From Halogeometricum pallidum JCM 14848 (lineage in GTDB: Archaea; Halobacteriota; Halobacteria; Halobacteriales; Haloferacaceae), in contig NZ_AOIV01000045.1 in the NCBI RefSeq assembly GCF_000337095.1, forward strand, positions 1 to 64,000: a stretch of 64,000 nt of DNA. The letters are read 5' to 3'. Positions 8,466 to 16,544 of this stretch are shown one piece after another. The notes beneath the pieces were generated by a model. The model was given only the letters and a program-made list of their open reading frames with translations. It searched no databases and was not told where the DNA came from. Each line of letters opens with the position of its first letter. Position 1 is the first letter of the stretch. Made by a program: the position numbers and the translations under genes.

Positions 8466-9510
8466 CGATTCGTTCGGCGACCTGTCGTGGCGCCGCGTCG
8501 TCGGCGGCGCCGCGGTTCTCGGACTCGCCGTCCTCGCCGTCGCCGGCGTCGTCGCCCCCGAGTCCGACGCCGGTCGACTGCTCGACATCCTGACGGCGCA
8601 GACCACGCTCGCGGCGACGCTCCGCCTCTCGGTCCCCATCGCGTTCGCGGCGCTCGGCGGAATCTTCGCGGAGAAGAGCGGCGTCATCAACATCGGGCTC
8701 GAAGGTCTGCTCATCATCGCGGCGTTCACCGGCGTCTACCTCACCGACGTCACCGGCAGCGTCTGGATGGGCGTCCTCGGCGGCGTCGTCGCGAGCACCG
8801 TCCTCGCGGCGCTGTTCGCCGTCGTCTGCATCGAGTTCCGCGCCGACCAGGTCATCGCCGGCCTCGCCGTCTGGCTCATCGCGCTCGGACTCGCCCCGTT
8901 CGCCTCGCAGGTGGTGTACGGTGGACCGAACACGACCAGCGTCGAGACGGTGGGAACGCTGACGATTCCCCTGCTCTCGAGGATTCCGTTCTTCGGCGCG
9001 CTGTTCGACGCGACGCCGTTCGTCTACCTCATGTTCGTCGCCGTTGCCCTCTCGTGGTACACCATCAACCGGACGACGTTCGGTCGCTGGGTCCGCGCCA
9101 GCGGCGAGAACCCGAAGGCGCTCGATACCGCCGGCGTCGACGTCCAGCGCGTGCGCTACGCGGCCGTGCTGCTGTCGGGCGTCCTCGCAGGCGTCGGCGG
9201 CGCGGCGCTCTCTCTGAGCCTCGGACAGTTCACGGGCAACGGGGCGACGATGGTCAACGGCAAGGGGTTCATCGCCATCGTCGCCTACCTCTTCGGCAAC
9301 TACAACCCGGTCGGCGCGCTCCTCTCGACGATGCTGTTCGCCGGCCTGGACGCCCTGCAGTTGACGCTGCAGGCGCGGGACGTGTTCGCCGTCCCGAAAC
9401 CGCTCGTCCGGACCATCCCCTACGTGACGGTCATCGTCGTCCTCGCGCTGTTCGGGCGGACGCGCACGCCGGAGGCCGCGGGCGACCACTACGAGTCCGG
9501 CGACGACTGA
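8458..9510 (+). CDS. nucleoside-type ABC importer permease, second subunit
   Basis: This 350-residue permease is a paralogue of the upstream gene and shares the BPD_transp_2 family features: AEKSGVINIGLEGLLIIAAF near the N-terminal third and the coupling segment GENPKALDTAGVDVQRVRY. About nine membrane helices can be drawn. The ATG at 8458 overlaps the previous gene by eight bases. It is the last gene of the importer operon; the next gene has its own promoter-like box. With the binding protein and double ATPase it completes a BMP-NupABC-like nucleoside uptake system. Confidence 0.94.
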   Translation: MSSDSFGDLSWRRVVGGAAVLGLAVLAVAGVVAPESDAGRLLDILTAQTTLAATLRLSVPIAFAALGGIFAEKSGVINIGLEGLLIIAAFTGVYLTDVTGSVWMGVLGGVVASTVLAALFAVVCIEFRADQVIAGLAVWLIALGLAPFASQVVYGGPNTTSVETVGTLTIPLLSRIPFFGALFDATPFVYLMFVAVALSWYTINRTTFGRWVRASGENPKALDTAGVDVQRVRYAAVLLSGVLAGVGGAALSLSLGQFTGNGATMVNGKGFIAIVAYLFGNYNPVGALLSTMLFAGLDALQLTLQARDVFAVPKPLVRTIPYVTVIVVLALFGRTRTPEAAGDHYESGDD

Positions 9511-9586
9511 GTTCGCCGGACGGGCCGGTTCTCAATTCGTGTAACCGGGACGGGAGAGTTAACTACCGACTCGACGACCACCGCGC

Positions 9587-10426
9587 ATGCGATTGCGAGA
9601 CGCCGTTCGACGCGCCGTCGGCTACCACCTCGGAGCGGTCCCGCCGACGCTCGCGGGCCTCGGCATCGCCGGCGCGGGCGTCTGGTACGGCGTCGGCGCC
9701 GGCGCTTCCGCGTCGGCGCTGGTCGGGAGCGGCCGTCTCGCGCCGACGCTCGGTTTCGTCCTCGTCGGTACCGCCGTCGCCGCCGTCGGCCGGACGGCCG
9801 TCCGCATCGACGCGACGGCCGCCGCCGTCTCCGACCGCCTCGGAGGCGGAGATAGCCTCGACCAGGACGACCTGCGGGAGACCGTTGCCATCGCCACCGA
9901 CCGGGCCGTCGCCGCGTCATTCGAGGGCGCGGCCGCGGAGATAGAGGCGCGCGTCGTCGACGCTGTCGACCGCGCCGCCGCGGAGTCCGAACCCTCGCCC
10001 GACGCTCGACCCGACTCGAATCACGGCGACGGCGTCTCCCGCGCTGACGCCGCCTCTCGCGCCGACGCCCTCGACGCGTTCGCGGCGTCGGACCCCTCCG
10101 GACCGAACTCGCTCGCCGACGCCACCCGCCGCGCGAGCGAACGGGTCGAGTCCTACCTCGCGGAGGGGGACGCGGGAGCGTTCCGCGGACTCGCCGAGGG
10201 CGCCGACGGTGTCGCTTCCGCCGCCTCCGACGGTGCCACGTCCGCGGGCGCCGCGCCCGCAGACGGCGCGGAGATTCTCGACGGCGACCGCTCGGAGGGC
10301 GGTCTGCCGGACGGCACCGCCGGGGGCGACGACGCCGTCATCATCGACGGCGACGGCGAGGAGGCCGAAGGGAACGAGATGGTGTTCGGCGGCGACGTCC
10401 GGGATCCCGAGACCGACGGGGCGTAA
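9587..10426 (+). CDS. haloarchaeal membrane-anchored protein, unknown function
   Basis: I do not recognise this 279-residue protein. Two hydrophobic helices (about residues 18-38 and 52-70) form an N-terminal hairpin. A predicted helical region of about 100 residues rich in Ala, Arg and Asp follows, then a flexible Ala/Gly/Asp-rich tail ending in short acidic patches such as DAVIIDGDGEEAEGNEM. The cytosolic part may be disordered or coiled. ATG 9587 is supported by a TATA-like box agttaact at 9557-9564. The gene lies between the importer operon and a very small gene on the same strand. Confidence 0.7.
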   Translation: MRLRDAVRRAVGYHLGAVPPTLAGLGIAGAGVWYGVGAGASASALVGSGRLAPTLGFVLVGTAVAAVGRTAVRIDATAAAVSDRLGGGDSLDQDDLRETVAIATDRAVAASFEGAAAEIEARVVDAVDRAAAESEPSPDARPDSNHGDGVSRADAASRADALDAFAASDPSGPNSLADATRRASERVESYLAEGDAGAFRGLAEGADGVASAASDGATSAGAAPADGAEILDGDRSEGGLPDGTAGGDDAVIIDGDGEEAEGNEMVFGGDVRDPETDGA

Positions 10427-10463
10427 CGAACCACCTATCGCCACGCGGTCCGAACAGCGTGCC

Positions 10464-10622
10464 ATGAGTTCACTCGACTCGGATATCGACGCCCTCGCGC
10501 GCCGCATCGAGCGAGAGATCCGGCGGAACGAGACGCGACTGGCCGCCCTCCCGGAGTTTAGTGGCGAGTGGCAGCGCGGCGCGACGGCGTCGATACCGGA
10601 CGCGGACGACCTGTTCTTCTGA
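10464..10622 (+). CDS. small acidic/basic protein, unknown function (52 residues)
   Basis: A 52-residue frame starts at ATG 10464, 38 bases after the preceding gene. The first 30 residues, from SLDSDIDALARRIEREIRRN onward, look like one amphipathic charged helix, followed by LPEFSGEWQRG and a short acidic C terminus ending DDLFF. No family is recognised. Codon use agrees with neighbours and the helix periodicity argues for a real protein, perhaps a partner of the preceding membrane protein. It could also be a chance frame. Confidence 0.5.
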   Translation: MSSLDSDIDALARRIEREIRRNETRLAALPEFSGEWQRGATASIPDADDLFF

Positions 10623-10693
10623 GTCGGCGACGCGGTTCGGTCGGCGTCCGTGGCCCGCCGCTGCGACCGCCGAACCGCGCCACCGCGCAAACG

Positions 10694-10703
10694 ACAAATA
10701 AAG
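10694..10703 (+). promoter_or_regulatory. TATA-like box of the geranylgeranyl reductase-like gene
   Basis: The A/T-rich stretch acaaataaag stands out in GC-rich sequence. It lies about 36 bases before the ATG at 10736, predicting a short leader of around ten bases. Confidence 0.55.
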
Positions 10704-10735
10704 AGTTTTCCGCTCGCCCACGAGAGTCTGAACCA

Positions 10736-12109
10736 ATGAGCACGACCCACGAGTACGACGTCGCCGTCGTCGGCGCGGGCACCGCCGGGTGCTACGCCGC
10801 CGCGACCATCGCTCGCGAGGGCCTCGACGTCGTCGTTGTCGAGCGAAAGACCGCCGAGGAGGCGGGACACATCGCCTGCGGCGACGCGCTGAAGGGGGCG
10901 AACGCGTTCCCCGACGCCATCCCGAAAGAGCAGATTCAGCCCGCGTTCACGAACACGGACGTCGACCACGGCCGCTTCGAGATTCCGCAGGAGGACTCCG
11001 TCCTCGAAATCCCGGTTCCGGGCGAACTCGCGGTCATCGACCGCTGGGAGTACGGCCGCCGCCTCATCGACGGCGCGGAGAACGCGGGCGCGGAGTTCCA
11101 CTACGACACCGTCGTGCAGGACGTGACGCAGGACGACGACGGCCGGGTGACGGGCGTCCGCGCCAAGCGGAAGGGCGACGTCGTCGAGTACGAAGCCGAC
11201 GTCACCGTCGACGGGGCGGGCGCGCTCTCCATCCTGCAGGACAAGGCGGACCTCGCGGACGCGACGTTCGACACGAACGTCGCCTACTCGCAGTTCTGCT
11301 CGGCGTACCGCGAAATCATCGAGGTCGAAGAGCCCGTCGACTGGTCCGACGCCCTCGTGTTCAAACCCGCGGAGGTCGCCGCCGGCTACATCTGGTACTT
11401 CCCGCGGACGGAGACGACCATCAACGCCGGCCTCGGTTTCCAGATGACCGAGGAACCGATGAAACTCGTCGACGACCTGAAGAAGGACCTCCGGTCTCGA
11501 CCCGAGTTCAAGAACGCGACGGTGACGGACAAACTCGGCGCGGCCCTGCCGACGCGCCGCCCCTACGACTCCGCCGTCGCGCCCGGGTTCGTCGCCGTCG
11601 GCGACTCGGCGGGCCACGTCAACCCCACCACCGGCGGCGGCATCGCCGGCGCCGCCTACGCCGGCAAGTACGCGGGCGAACAGGCCGTCCGCGCCATCGG
11701 CGAGGGCGACGTGAGCGAGGAGGCCCTCTGGCACTACAACGAGCGCGTGATGGACCACTTCGGCGCCCGCTACGCCGGCCTCGACGTCTACAACATCCTC
11801 TCGACGGCCATCGACGTAAACGGCCTCACGGGACTCTTGGCCCGTCTGCCGGGCGAGAAACTCGCCGAGGCGCTCTACTCCGGGACCACCTCGTTCAGTC
11901 CGCGACTCGTCGCGAAGACCGCCAAGGAGTCCTACGGGTTCTGGGAGGAGATCTATCAGTTCTACCAGACGAAGAACGTCGCGGACGACCTGATGGGCCA
12001 CTACAACCGCTACCCGCGCCGTCCGGGCGCACTCGACGGGTGGCAGTCCGAACGCGACCGCCTGATGGAGGAGGCGTACGCGGTCACCGGCGCCGACCCG
12101 AAGTACTGA
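10736..12109 (+). CDS. geranylgeranyl reductase family flavoprotein
   Basis: This 457-residue FAD-dependent oxidoreductase has the N-terminal dinucleotide-binding motif VVGAGTAGCYAA (about residues 11-22), followed by the ribityl-binding acidic residue in VVVVERK. The second FAD motif is VAVGDSAGHVNPTTGGGIAG (about 289-308). Haloarchaeal homologues of this size include digeranylgeranylglycerophospholipid reductases, which saturate the isoprenoid chains of membrane lipids; others hydrogenate menaquinone side chains. I cannot separate these from sequence alone. ATG 10736 opens with the usual MSTTHEYDVAVVGAG and follows a TATA box. The gene is transcribed alone. Confidence 0.9.
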   Translation: MSTTHEYDVAVVGAGTAGCYAAATIAREGLDVVVVERKTAEEAGHIACGDALKGANAFPDAIPKEQIQPAFTNTDVDHGRFEIPQEDSVLEIPVPGELAVIDRWEYGRRLIDGAENAGAEFHYDTVVQDVTQDDDGRVTGVRAKRKGDVVEYEADVTVDGAGALSILQDKADLADATFDTNVAYSQFCSAYREIIEVEEPVDWSDALVFKPAEVAAGYIWYFPRTETTINAGLGFQMTEEPMKLVDDLKKDLRSRPEFKNATVTDKLGAALPTRRPYDSAVAPGFVAVGDSAGHVNPTTGGGIAGAAYAGKYAGEQAVRAIGEGDVSEEALWHYNERVMDHFGARYAGLDVYNILSTAIDVNGLTGLLARLPGEKLAEALYSGTTSFSPRLVAKTAKESYGFWEEIYQFYQTKNVADDLMGHYNRYPRRPGALDGWQSERDRLMEEAYAVTGADPKY

Positions 12110-12140
12110 GTCGCGAACCGCCCGCCGTCGCCCCGTCGGA

Positions 12141-13412
12141 TTACGGACGCGACGACGCGATGTCGAGAACCGCTCCCGCGAGCACTTCGACGCCGAGTCC
12201 GATGGACTCCTCGTCGACGTCGAACGTCCGGGTGTGGTGGCCGCCGGGGTGGTCGGTGCCGACGCCGACGTACGCCGCGAGGCCGCCGTTGTCTTGGACC
12301 TCCTGCATGAGGTACGTCGCGTCCTCGCTCCCGCCGAGCGCGTCGGTTTCGATGACCGACTCGACGCCGCCGTTCGCCCTCGCGACGGCCGAGACGATGG
12401 AGACGAGTTCCTCGTCGCTCCTCGCCGAGGGGGCCTTCCCCTCCGTGGAGACGTCCACCTCACAGCCGTGCATCTCGGCGGCCGACCGGACGACTCGACG
12501 CCCCTTCTCCTCCATGTACTGCATCAGTTCGGTGGTTTCACCGCGCACTTCGCCGCCGATGGACGCCTCCTCGGGGATGATGTTCGAGGCGGTGCCGCCC
12601 TCGACGACGCCGGCGTTCACGCGCGTCGCGCCGTCGGCGTGGCGGGGGATGCCGTAGAGGTTCTGTATCGCCGTCGCCATCGCCTGCACGGCGTTGTCCC
12701 CCTCCTCGGGTTTCGCGCCGGCGTGCGCCGGAGCCCCCGTGAACGTCGCCTCGAAGTGCGAGACGGCGAGGAAGCCGTTGACGCCGGCGACGATTTCGCC
12801 GGAGGGGTGGTCGAGGCCGACGTGCACCGCGAGAAGGTAGTCCACGTCGTCGAGGTGTCCCGACTTCGCCATCGCCTTTCCGCCGGCTATCTGCTCCTCA
12901 CCGGGTTGGAAGAACACCTTCAGCGTGCCCGCGAAGTCGCTCTCGGCCACCGCGTCGAGGACGCCGACGCCGATGGTCGCGTGGGCGTCGTGCCCGCAGG
13001 CGTGCATGTACCCCTCGTTCTCCGAGTGGAACCCGCCGGAGAAGGGGACGTGGTCGTCGCCATCGGACTCGGTGATCGGGAGGCCGTCGATGTCGACGCG
13101 GAGGGCGACGGTCGGTCCCTCGCCGCGTTCTAACACCGCCACCGCCCCGGTGTACCCGCCCCGGAGACGGTCGAGGATGTCCTCGCGCGCGCCGGCCTCG
13201 CGGGCGCGGTCGAACCACGTTTCGAGTTCCTCCTCGCCGGGCACGGCCATCCGGTCCTCCTCCGAGAGCACCTCGGGGCCGACGTAGAGGGCGTCGAGGT
13301 CGCGCGTCTCCAGTTCGTCGACGAGGCGGGCGGTGGTGTAGAACTCGCGCCAGGCGGGTTCGGGATGGCGGTGCAGGTCGCGTCGGAGTTCGACGAGGTC
13401 CGAGGACGTCAT
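12141..13412 (-). CDS. M20-family amidohydrolase, AbgA (p-aminobenzoyl-glutamate hydrolase)-like
   Basis: This 423-residue zinc peptidase/amidohydrolase carries the metal motifs MHACGHDAHAT (about residues 134-144) and FFQPGEEQ with the catalytic Glu pair. A dimerisation domain (TGAPAHAGAKPEEGDN) follows, and a C-terminal HHTRTFDVDE provides the last metal ligand. A roughly 45-residue insert after the N-terminal helix (EVLSEEDRMAVPGEEELETW, then GGYTGAVAVL) resembles the AbgA subunit of bacterial p-aminobenzoyl-glutamate hydrolase more than ordinary IAA-amino-acid or N-acyl-amino-acid hydrolases. This suggests folate-catabolite cleavage, which is an inference from remembered sequence likeness. 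The gene is convergent with its left neighbour and divergent from the antiporter gene. Confidence 0.88.
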   Translation of the reverse strand: MTSSDLVELRRDLHRHPEPAWREFYTTARLVDELETRDLDALYVGPEVLSEEDRMAVPGEEELETWFDRAREAGAREDILDRLRGGYTGAVAVLERGEGPTVALRVDIDGLPITESDGDDHVPFSGGFHSENEGYMHACGHDAHATIGVGVLDAVAESDFAGTLKVFFQPGEEQIAGGKAMAKSGHLDDVDYLLAVHVGLDHPSGEIVAGVNGFLAVSHFEATFTGAPAHAGAKPEEGDNAVQAMATAIQNLYGIPRHADGATRVNAGVVEGGTASNIIPEEASIGGEVRGETTELMQYMEEKGRRVVRSAAEMHGCEVDVSTEGKAPSARSDEELVSIVSAVARANGGVESVIETDALGGSEDATYLMQEVQDNGGLAAYVGVGTDHPGGHHTRTFDVDEESIGLGVEVLAGAVLDIASSRP

Positions 13413-13570
13413 ACCCAGGGGTCGACGTGCGCCGTGATAAATCTCGGTAACCCCGGGGGGTTTACCGGGAGGTCAGGGTCCGGGTTCGGGTTCCTCGGCG
13501 CTCGCGTTCCGCCGTTCGTTCACGGCGACGAGAACGTCTCAGGGGTCGTCTACTCGGACGAGAGCGGGCG

Positions 13571-13578
13571 GTTTATCA
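13571..13578 (+). promoter_or_regulatory. TATA-like box of the NhaC antiporter gene
   Basis: The sequence gtttatca is positioned about 30 bases before ATG 13604, compatible with a leaderless transcript. Confidence 0.55.
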
Positions 13579-13603
13579 TGGTCCGTCGTGACCGTGCGAG
13601 CGA

Positions 13604-15124
13604 ATGACCGAACTGACCGAGGACGGCGGCGAGTTGCGGTTCCGCGGCGGCCGCCTCGCCAGCGCCGTCCCCATCGCGTTTTTCATCGTCTGGGCTATCG
13701 TCCAGAGCGGAGTGCTCGGCGTCGGCGACACGACCGGACTCGTCATCGGGATGCTCGTCGGACTCGTCGTCGGGATGTTCCTCGTGAAAGGGCCGTGGAA
13801 GAACTACGCCGACGCCGTCTTCGACGGGATGACCGAACGCGTCGCCGCGACGGCCATCGTCGCGTGGTTGTGGGCCGGCATGTTCGCCGAGACCATCCAG
13901 GTCGGCGGCTTCGTCGACGGCCTCGTCTGGGCCGCCGACGCCGTCAGCGTCGGGCCGTCGCTGTTCCCTGCGCTCACGTTCCTGCTCGCCGCCCTCCTCG
14001 CGACGGGCATCGGCACCGGCTACGGCACCGCCATCGCGTTCACCGCGTTGGTCTTCCCCGCGGGCGTCGCCCTCGGGGCCAATCCGGTGCTCCTGTTCGG
14101 CGCCATCCTCTCGGGGGCTGTCTTCGGCGACAACCTCGCGCCCGTCAGCGACACCACCATCGTCTCGGCCGTCACGCAGAACGCCGACATCGGCGGCGTG
14201 GTCGCTTCACGATTGAAGTACGCCCTCGTCGCGGCCGTCCTCGCGTTCGCCGCGTACCTCGTGGCCGGGCAGGCCATGAGCGGCGACCCCGTCAACGCGG
14301 GCACGGTCGGACAGGGGGTATCGGCGCTCGGACTCGTCCACCTCGTCTCCATTGCCATCGTCATCGCCACCGCCGTCGCCGGTCGGCACATCATCGAGGC
14401 CGTCTCGTGGGGACTGCTCGTCTCCGCCGTCCTCAACGTCGCCCTCGGCCTCGCCGAACCGTCGGCGATGCTCGCGTTCCGGGCGTCGCAGGAGTCGGGG
14501 CTCGTTCAGACCGTGGATTCGATTCCCGTCATCGGCGCGTTCGTCGTCCCCGTCGCGCCGGGCGAGACGGCCGTCGCCGGAAGCCTGTACGCGGGTGCGT
14601 CCGGCTTCTTCCCGCTCATCGTCCTCGTCCTGCTCATCGTCGCCGGCGCGCAGGTGATGCAGCGCGGCGGCGCGTTCGACGCCATCCTGAGTTTCCTGCT
14701 CGACAGCGTCGCCACCACCGTCCGCCGCGCGGAGACGACGATGGTGCTGGGCACCGCCCTCGTCAACGCGATGATAACCATCAACACCGCCGCCGAAATC
14801 GCCATCGCCCCGTACATCCGTACCCTGGGTCGACGGTTCAACATTAACGGCTACCGCCGCGCGAACATCCTCGACGCCAACACCTCCGCGCTGGGGTACA
14901 TCTTCCCGTGGGGCGGCGGTCTGCTGGCGGGTTATACCTCGATGCAGAGTCTCCCTCAAGAGTACGAGTGGTTCACGCAGGCGATGGTCGTCAACCCGGC
15001 CAGCGTCTGGCCGTACGTGTTCCACGGCTGGTTCCTCGTCGGCGTCTTCCTGTTCGCCGCGTGGACCGGCTACGGATTGGAGTACGTTCCCGACCGCGTC
15101 AGCGAGGAGGTGAAGCGCGTATGA
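13604..15124 (+). CDS. nhaC: Na+/H+ antiporter, NhaC family
   Basis: This 506-residue polytopic membrane protein has about 12 helices. The diagnostic segment GDNLAPVSDTTIVSAV near residues 176-191 contains the Asp/Thr residues implicated in Na+ binding in NhaC-type exchangers. Further conserved stretches include GTGYGTAIAFTALVFP and NAMITINTAAEIAIAPYIR. It would expel Na+ in exchange for protons, which matters in a cell living in molar salt. Some family members instead exchange organic acids. It overlaps the following small gene by four bases (ATGA), so the two are translationally coupled. Confidence 0.92.
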   Translation: MTELTEDGGELRFRGGRLASAVPIAFFIVWAIVQSGVLGVGDTTGLVIGMLVGLVVGMFLVKGPWKNYADAVFDGMTERVAATAIVAWLWAGMFAETIQVGGFVDGLVWAADAVSVGPSLFPALTFLLAALLATGIGTGYGTAIAFTALVFPAGVALGANPVLLFGAILSGAVFGDNLAPVSDTTIVSAVTQNADIGGVVASRLKYALVAAVLAFAAYLVAGQAMSGDPVNAGTVGQGVSALGLVHLVSIAIVIATAVAGRHIIEAVSWGLLVSAVLNVALGLAEPSAMLAFRASQESGLVQTVDSIPVIGAFVVPVAPGETAVAGSLYAGASGFFPLIVLVLLIVAGAQVMQRGGAFDAILSFLLDSVATTVRRAETTMVLGTALVNAMITINTAAEIAIAPYIRTLGRRFNINGYRRANILDANTSALGYIFPWGGGLLAGYTSMQSLPQEYEWFTQAMVVNPASVWPYVFHGWFLVGVFLFAAWTGYGLEYVPDRVSEEVKRV

Positions 15125-15384
15125 GCCTCTGGAACAAGCTAACCGCCGGCCTCCACCTCCGCACGGCGACGCCGACGTACGAACCGGGCGAGGAACTGGT
15201 CGCGTTCGTCACCGGCGCCGAGGGGTCGACGCTCCTCGTCCGCATCGGCGACTCCGTCATCGAACTGCCCGACGGGGACCCGGCGCTGGTGGACGCGACG
15301 GTCCGGTTCGAGGTGGAGTCCTTCGACGCCGGGACGCACCGCGGCCGCGGGCGACTGCTCGAAGTCGTCGAAGAAGCGGAGTGA
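15121..15384 (+). CDS. small haloarchaeal protein, DUF7513-like, coupled to the antiporter
   Basis: This 87-residue protein opens with the amphipathic helix MSLWNKLTAGLHLRTATP, followed by beta-strand-rich sequence (GEELVAFVTGAEGSTLLVRI and later FEVESFDAGTHRGRGRLLEV). The strand order and Gly placement resemble a small OB-fold or TRAM-like barrel, an inference from pattern only. I recall similar haloarchaeal proteins filed as DUF7513. Its ATG overlaps the antiporter stop codon, suggesting joint expression. No enzyme motif is visible, and a regulatory or RNA-binding role is speculative. Confidence 0.8.
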   Translation: MSLWNKLTAGLHLRTATPTYEPGEELVAFVTGAEGSTLLVRIGDSVIELPDGDPALVDATVRFEVESFDAGTHRGRGRLLEVVEEAE

Positions 15385-15434
15385 GACGCGGCGGAGAACG
15401 GGAGAGAGACGAGACGTAGGTCGAACCGACGCCG

Positions 15435-15767
15435 CTACTTGTTGCGGTGGCCGAGCGGTTTCTTCTGTTCGACCTCTATCTCGACGTGCAGGCTCTCGGG
15501 GAAGTCCATGTGGCCCACCTCGCGGGCGATGTGGTCGTTTCCGTGTATCTCCAGTTTCCGGGAGTAGACGGTGTAGTCCCACGAGGAGAACTCGTCGCCC
15601 GGGGCGAGGTTTCGGTACTGCGGGACGGTGTGGTGCTCCGTCGGGGCGGCGTGCGGCCCCTTGCACTCGGCGCCCTTGCGTTCGATCATCTCCTGCAGGT
15701 CGGACAGTTGGTCCTCCAGTTCGTAGCGATTCCCGCTTTGGAACGTGAGTTTGGTTACGAAGGTCAT
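15435..15767 (-). CDS. uS10/mL48-like ribosomal protein-related protein
   Basis: This 110-residue protein resembles ribosomal protein S10: a first strand MTFVTKLTF, a helix rich in Glu/Gln, then the GP-x-x-x-PT motif in CKGPHAAPTEHHTVPQY, and a strand-helix-strand end with SRKLEIHGND and SLHVEIEVEQKKPLG. It lacks S10's usual ribosomal-operon setting and stands alone, so it is a paralogue of uncertain role. The frame continues 25 codons upstream, but ATG 15767 gives the S10-like start. A palindromic A-rich element gcgtaaaaacgc at 15803-15814 lies about 40 bases upstream and may hold the promoter. Confidence 0.75.
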   Translation of the reverse strand: MTFVTKLTFQSGNRYELEDQLSDLQEMIERKGAECKGPHAAPTEHHTVPQYRNLAPGDEFSSWDYTVYSRKLEIHGNDHIAREVGHMDFPESLHVEIEVEQKKPLGHRNK

Positions 15768-15898
15768 GGCTGGGTGCGCGTAGGACGTGAGAGGATACCG
15801 AGGCGTAAAAACGCACCTACACGTCGTCTCCGTGCCGTTCACTCACGTCCCCCGACTGATGAACGGACGCGCGAAGCCGCTACAGGCACCGATAGCCT

Positions 15899-15906
15899 CT
15901 TAAAAC
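15899..15906 (+). promoter_or_regulatory. TATA-like box of the Nudix hydrolase gene
   Basis: The sequence cttaaaac is positioned 22-29 bases before ATG 15928, consistent with a leaderless transcript. Confidence 0.55.
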
Positions 15907-15927
15907 CCGACACGGTTACGTATAGTA

Positions 15928-16401
15928 ATGCCAGTGCAAGCGGTGAGCGCTGGAGCCATCCTCTTCCGCGACACCCGCGGCCGAAGGGAGTACTTGCTCC
16001 TGAAGAGCCGACCGGGGGACTGGGAGTTCCCCAAAGGCGGGGTCGAAGGGAAAGAGGAACTCCAGCAGACTGCCATCCGCGAGGTCAAAGAGGAGGCGGG
16101 CATCGAAGAGTTCCGCCTCGTCGACGGCTTCCGCGAAGATTACGACTACGTGTTCGAGGCGAACGGGAAGACCATCCACAAGACGGTACACCTGTTCATC
16201 GCCCGGTCGTTCGAGGCCAGCGCCGAACTGTCGACCGAGCACCGCGACCTCCAGTGGCGCGACTACGAACAGGCGCTCAACACCATCACGCAGGACGGGC
16301 CGAGAAACATCCTGAAGAAGGCCCACCAGTACCTCGACGACGTCGCCAGCGACGGCGACGGCGACGACGACGAGGAGGGCTCCCGCCAGTACCTCGCCTG
16401 A
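15928..16401 (+). CDS. Nudix hydrolase (Ap4A-hydrolase-like)
   Basis: This 157-residue enzyme has a complete Nudix box. It begins with GGVEGKEELQQTAIREVKEE and continues AGIEE, with the catalytic REVKEE glutamates intact, near residues 37-61. The preceding DWEFPKGG and following FREDYDYVFEANGKTIHKTV resemble diadenosine-tetraphosphate hydrolases, which cleave nucleotide polyphosphates. Substrate specificity cannot be decided here. A 20-residue acidic tail (DGDGDDDEEGS) is probably a halophilic extension. The gene is leaderless by promoter position and is followed 143 bases later by the nuclease-like gene on the same strand. Confidence 0.93.
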   Translation: MPVQAVSAGAILFRDTRGRREYLLLKSRPGDWEFPKGGVEGKEELQQTAIREVKEEAGIEEFRLVDGFREDYDYVFEANGKTIHKTVHLFIARSFEASAELSTEHRDLQWRDYEQALNTITQDGPRNILKKAHQYLDDVASDGDGDDDEEGSRQYLA

Positions 16402-16544
16402 GTTCCGCGTCGTCGCGGTGGTCGCGTTCGTCCCCGTCCGCTCCGTCGGGGCCGTCGGTAGTGACCGCTCCGTCGACGACGCCCCGCGCGGACGCGAACG
16501 TCGAACCCGAAATCCACTTGCTGACGCGGCGCCGACCGACCCAC

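Noticed and set aside
9917-12463. 848-residue minus-strand open frame across the reductase gene.
   Set aside because: Its translation is Arg/Val/Asp-rich without motifs and it is a complement of real coding sequence.
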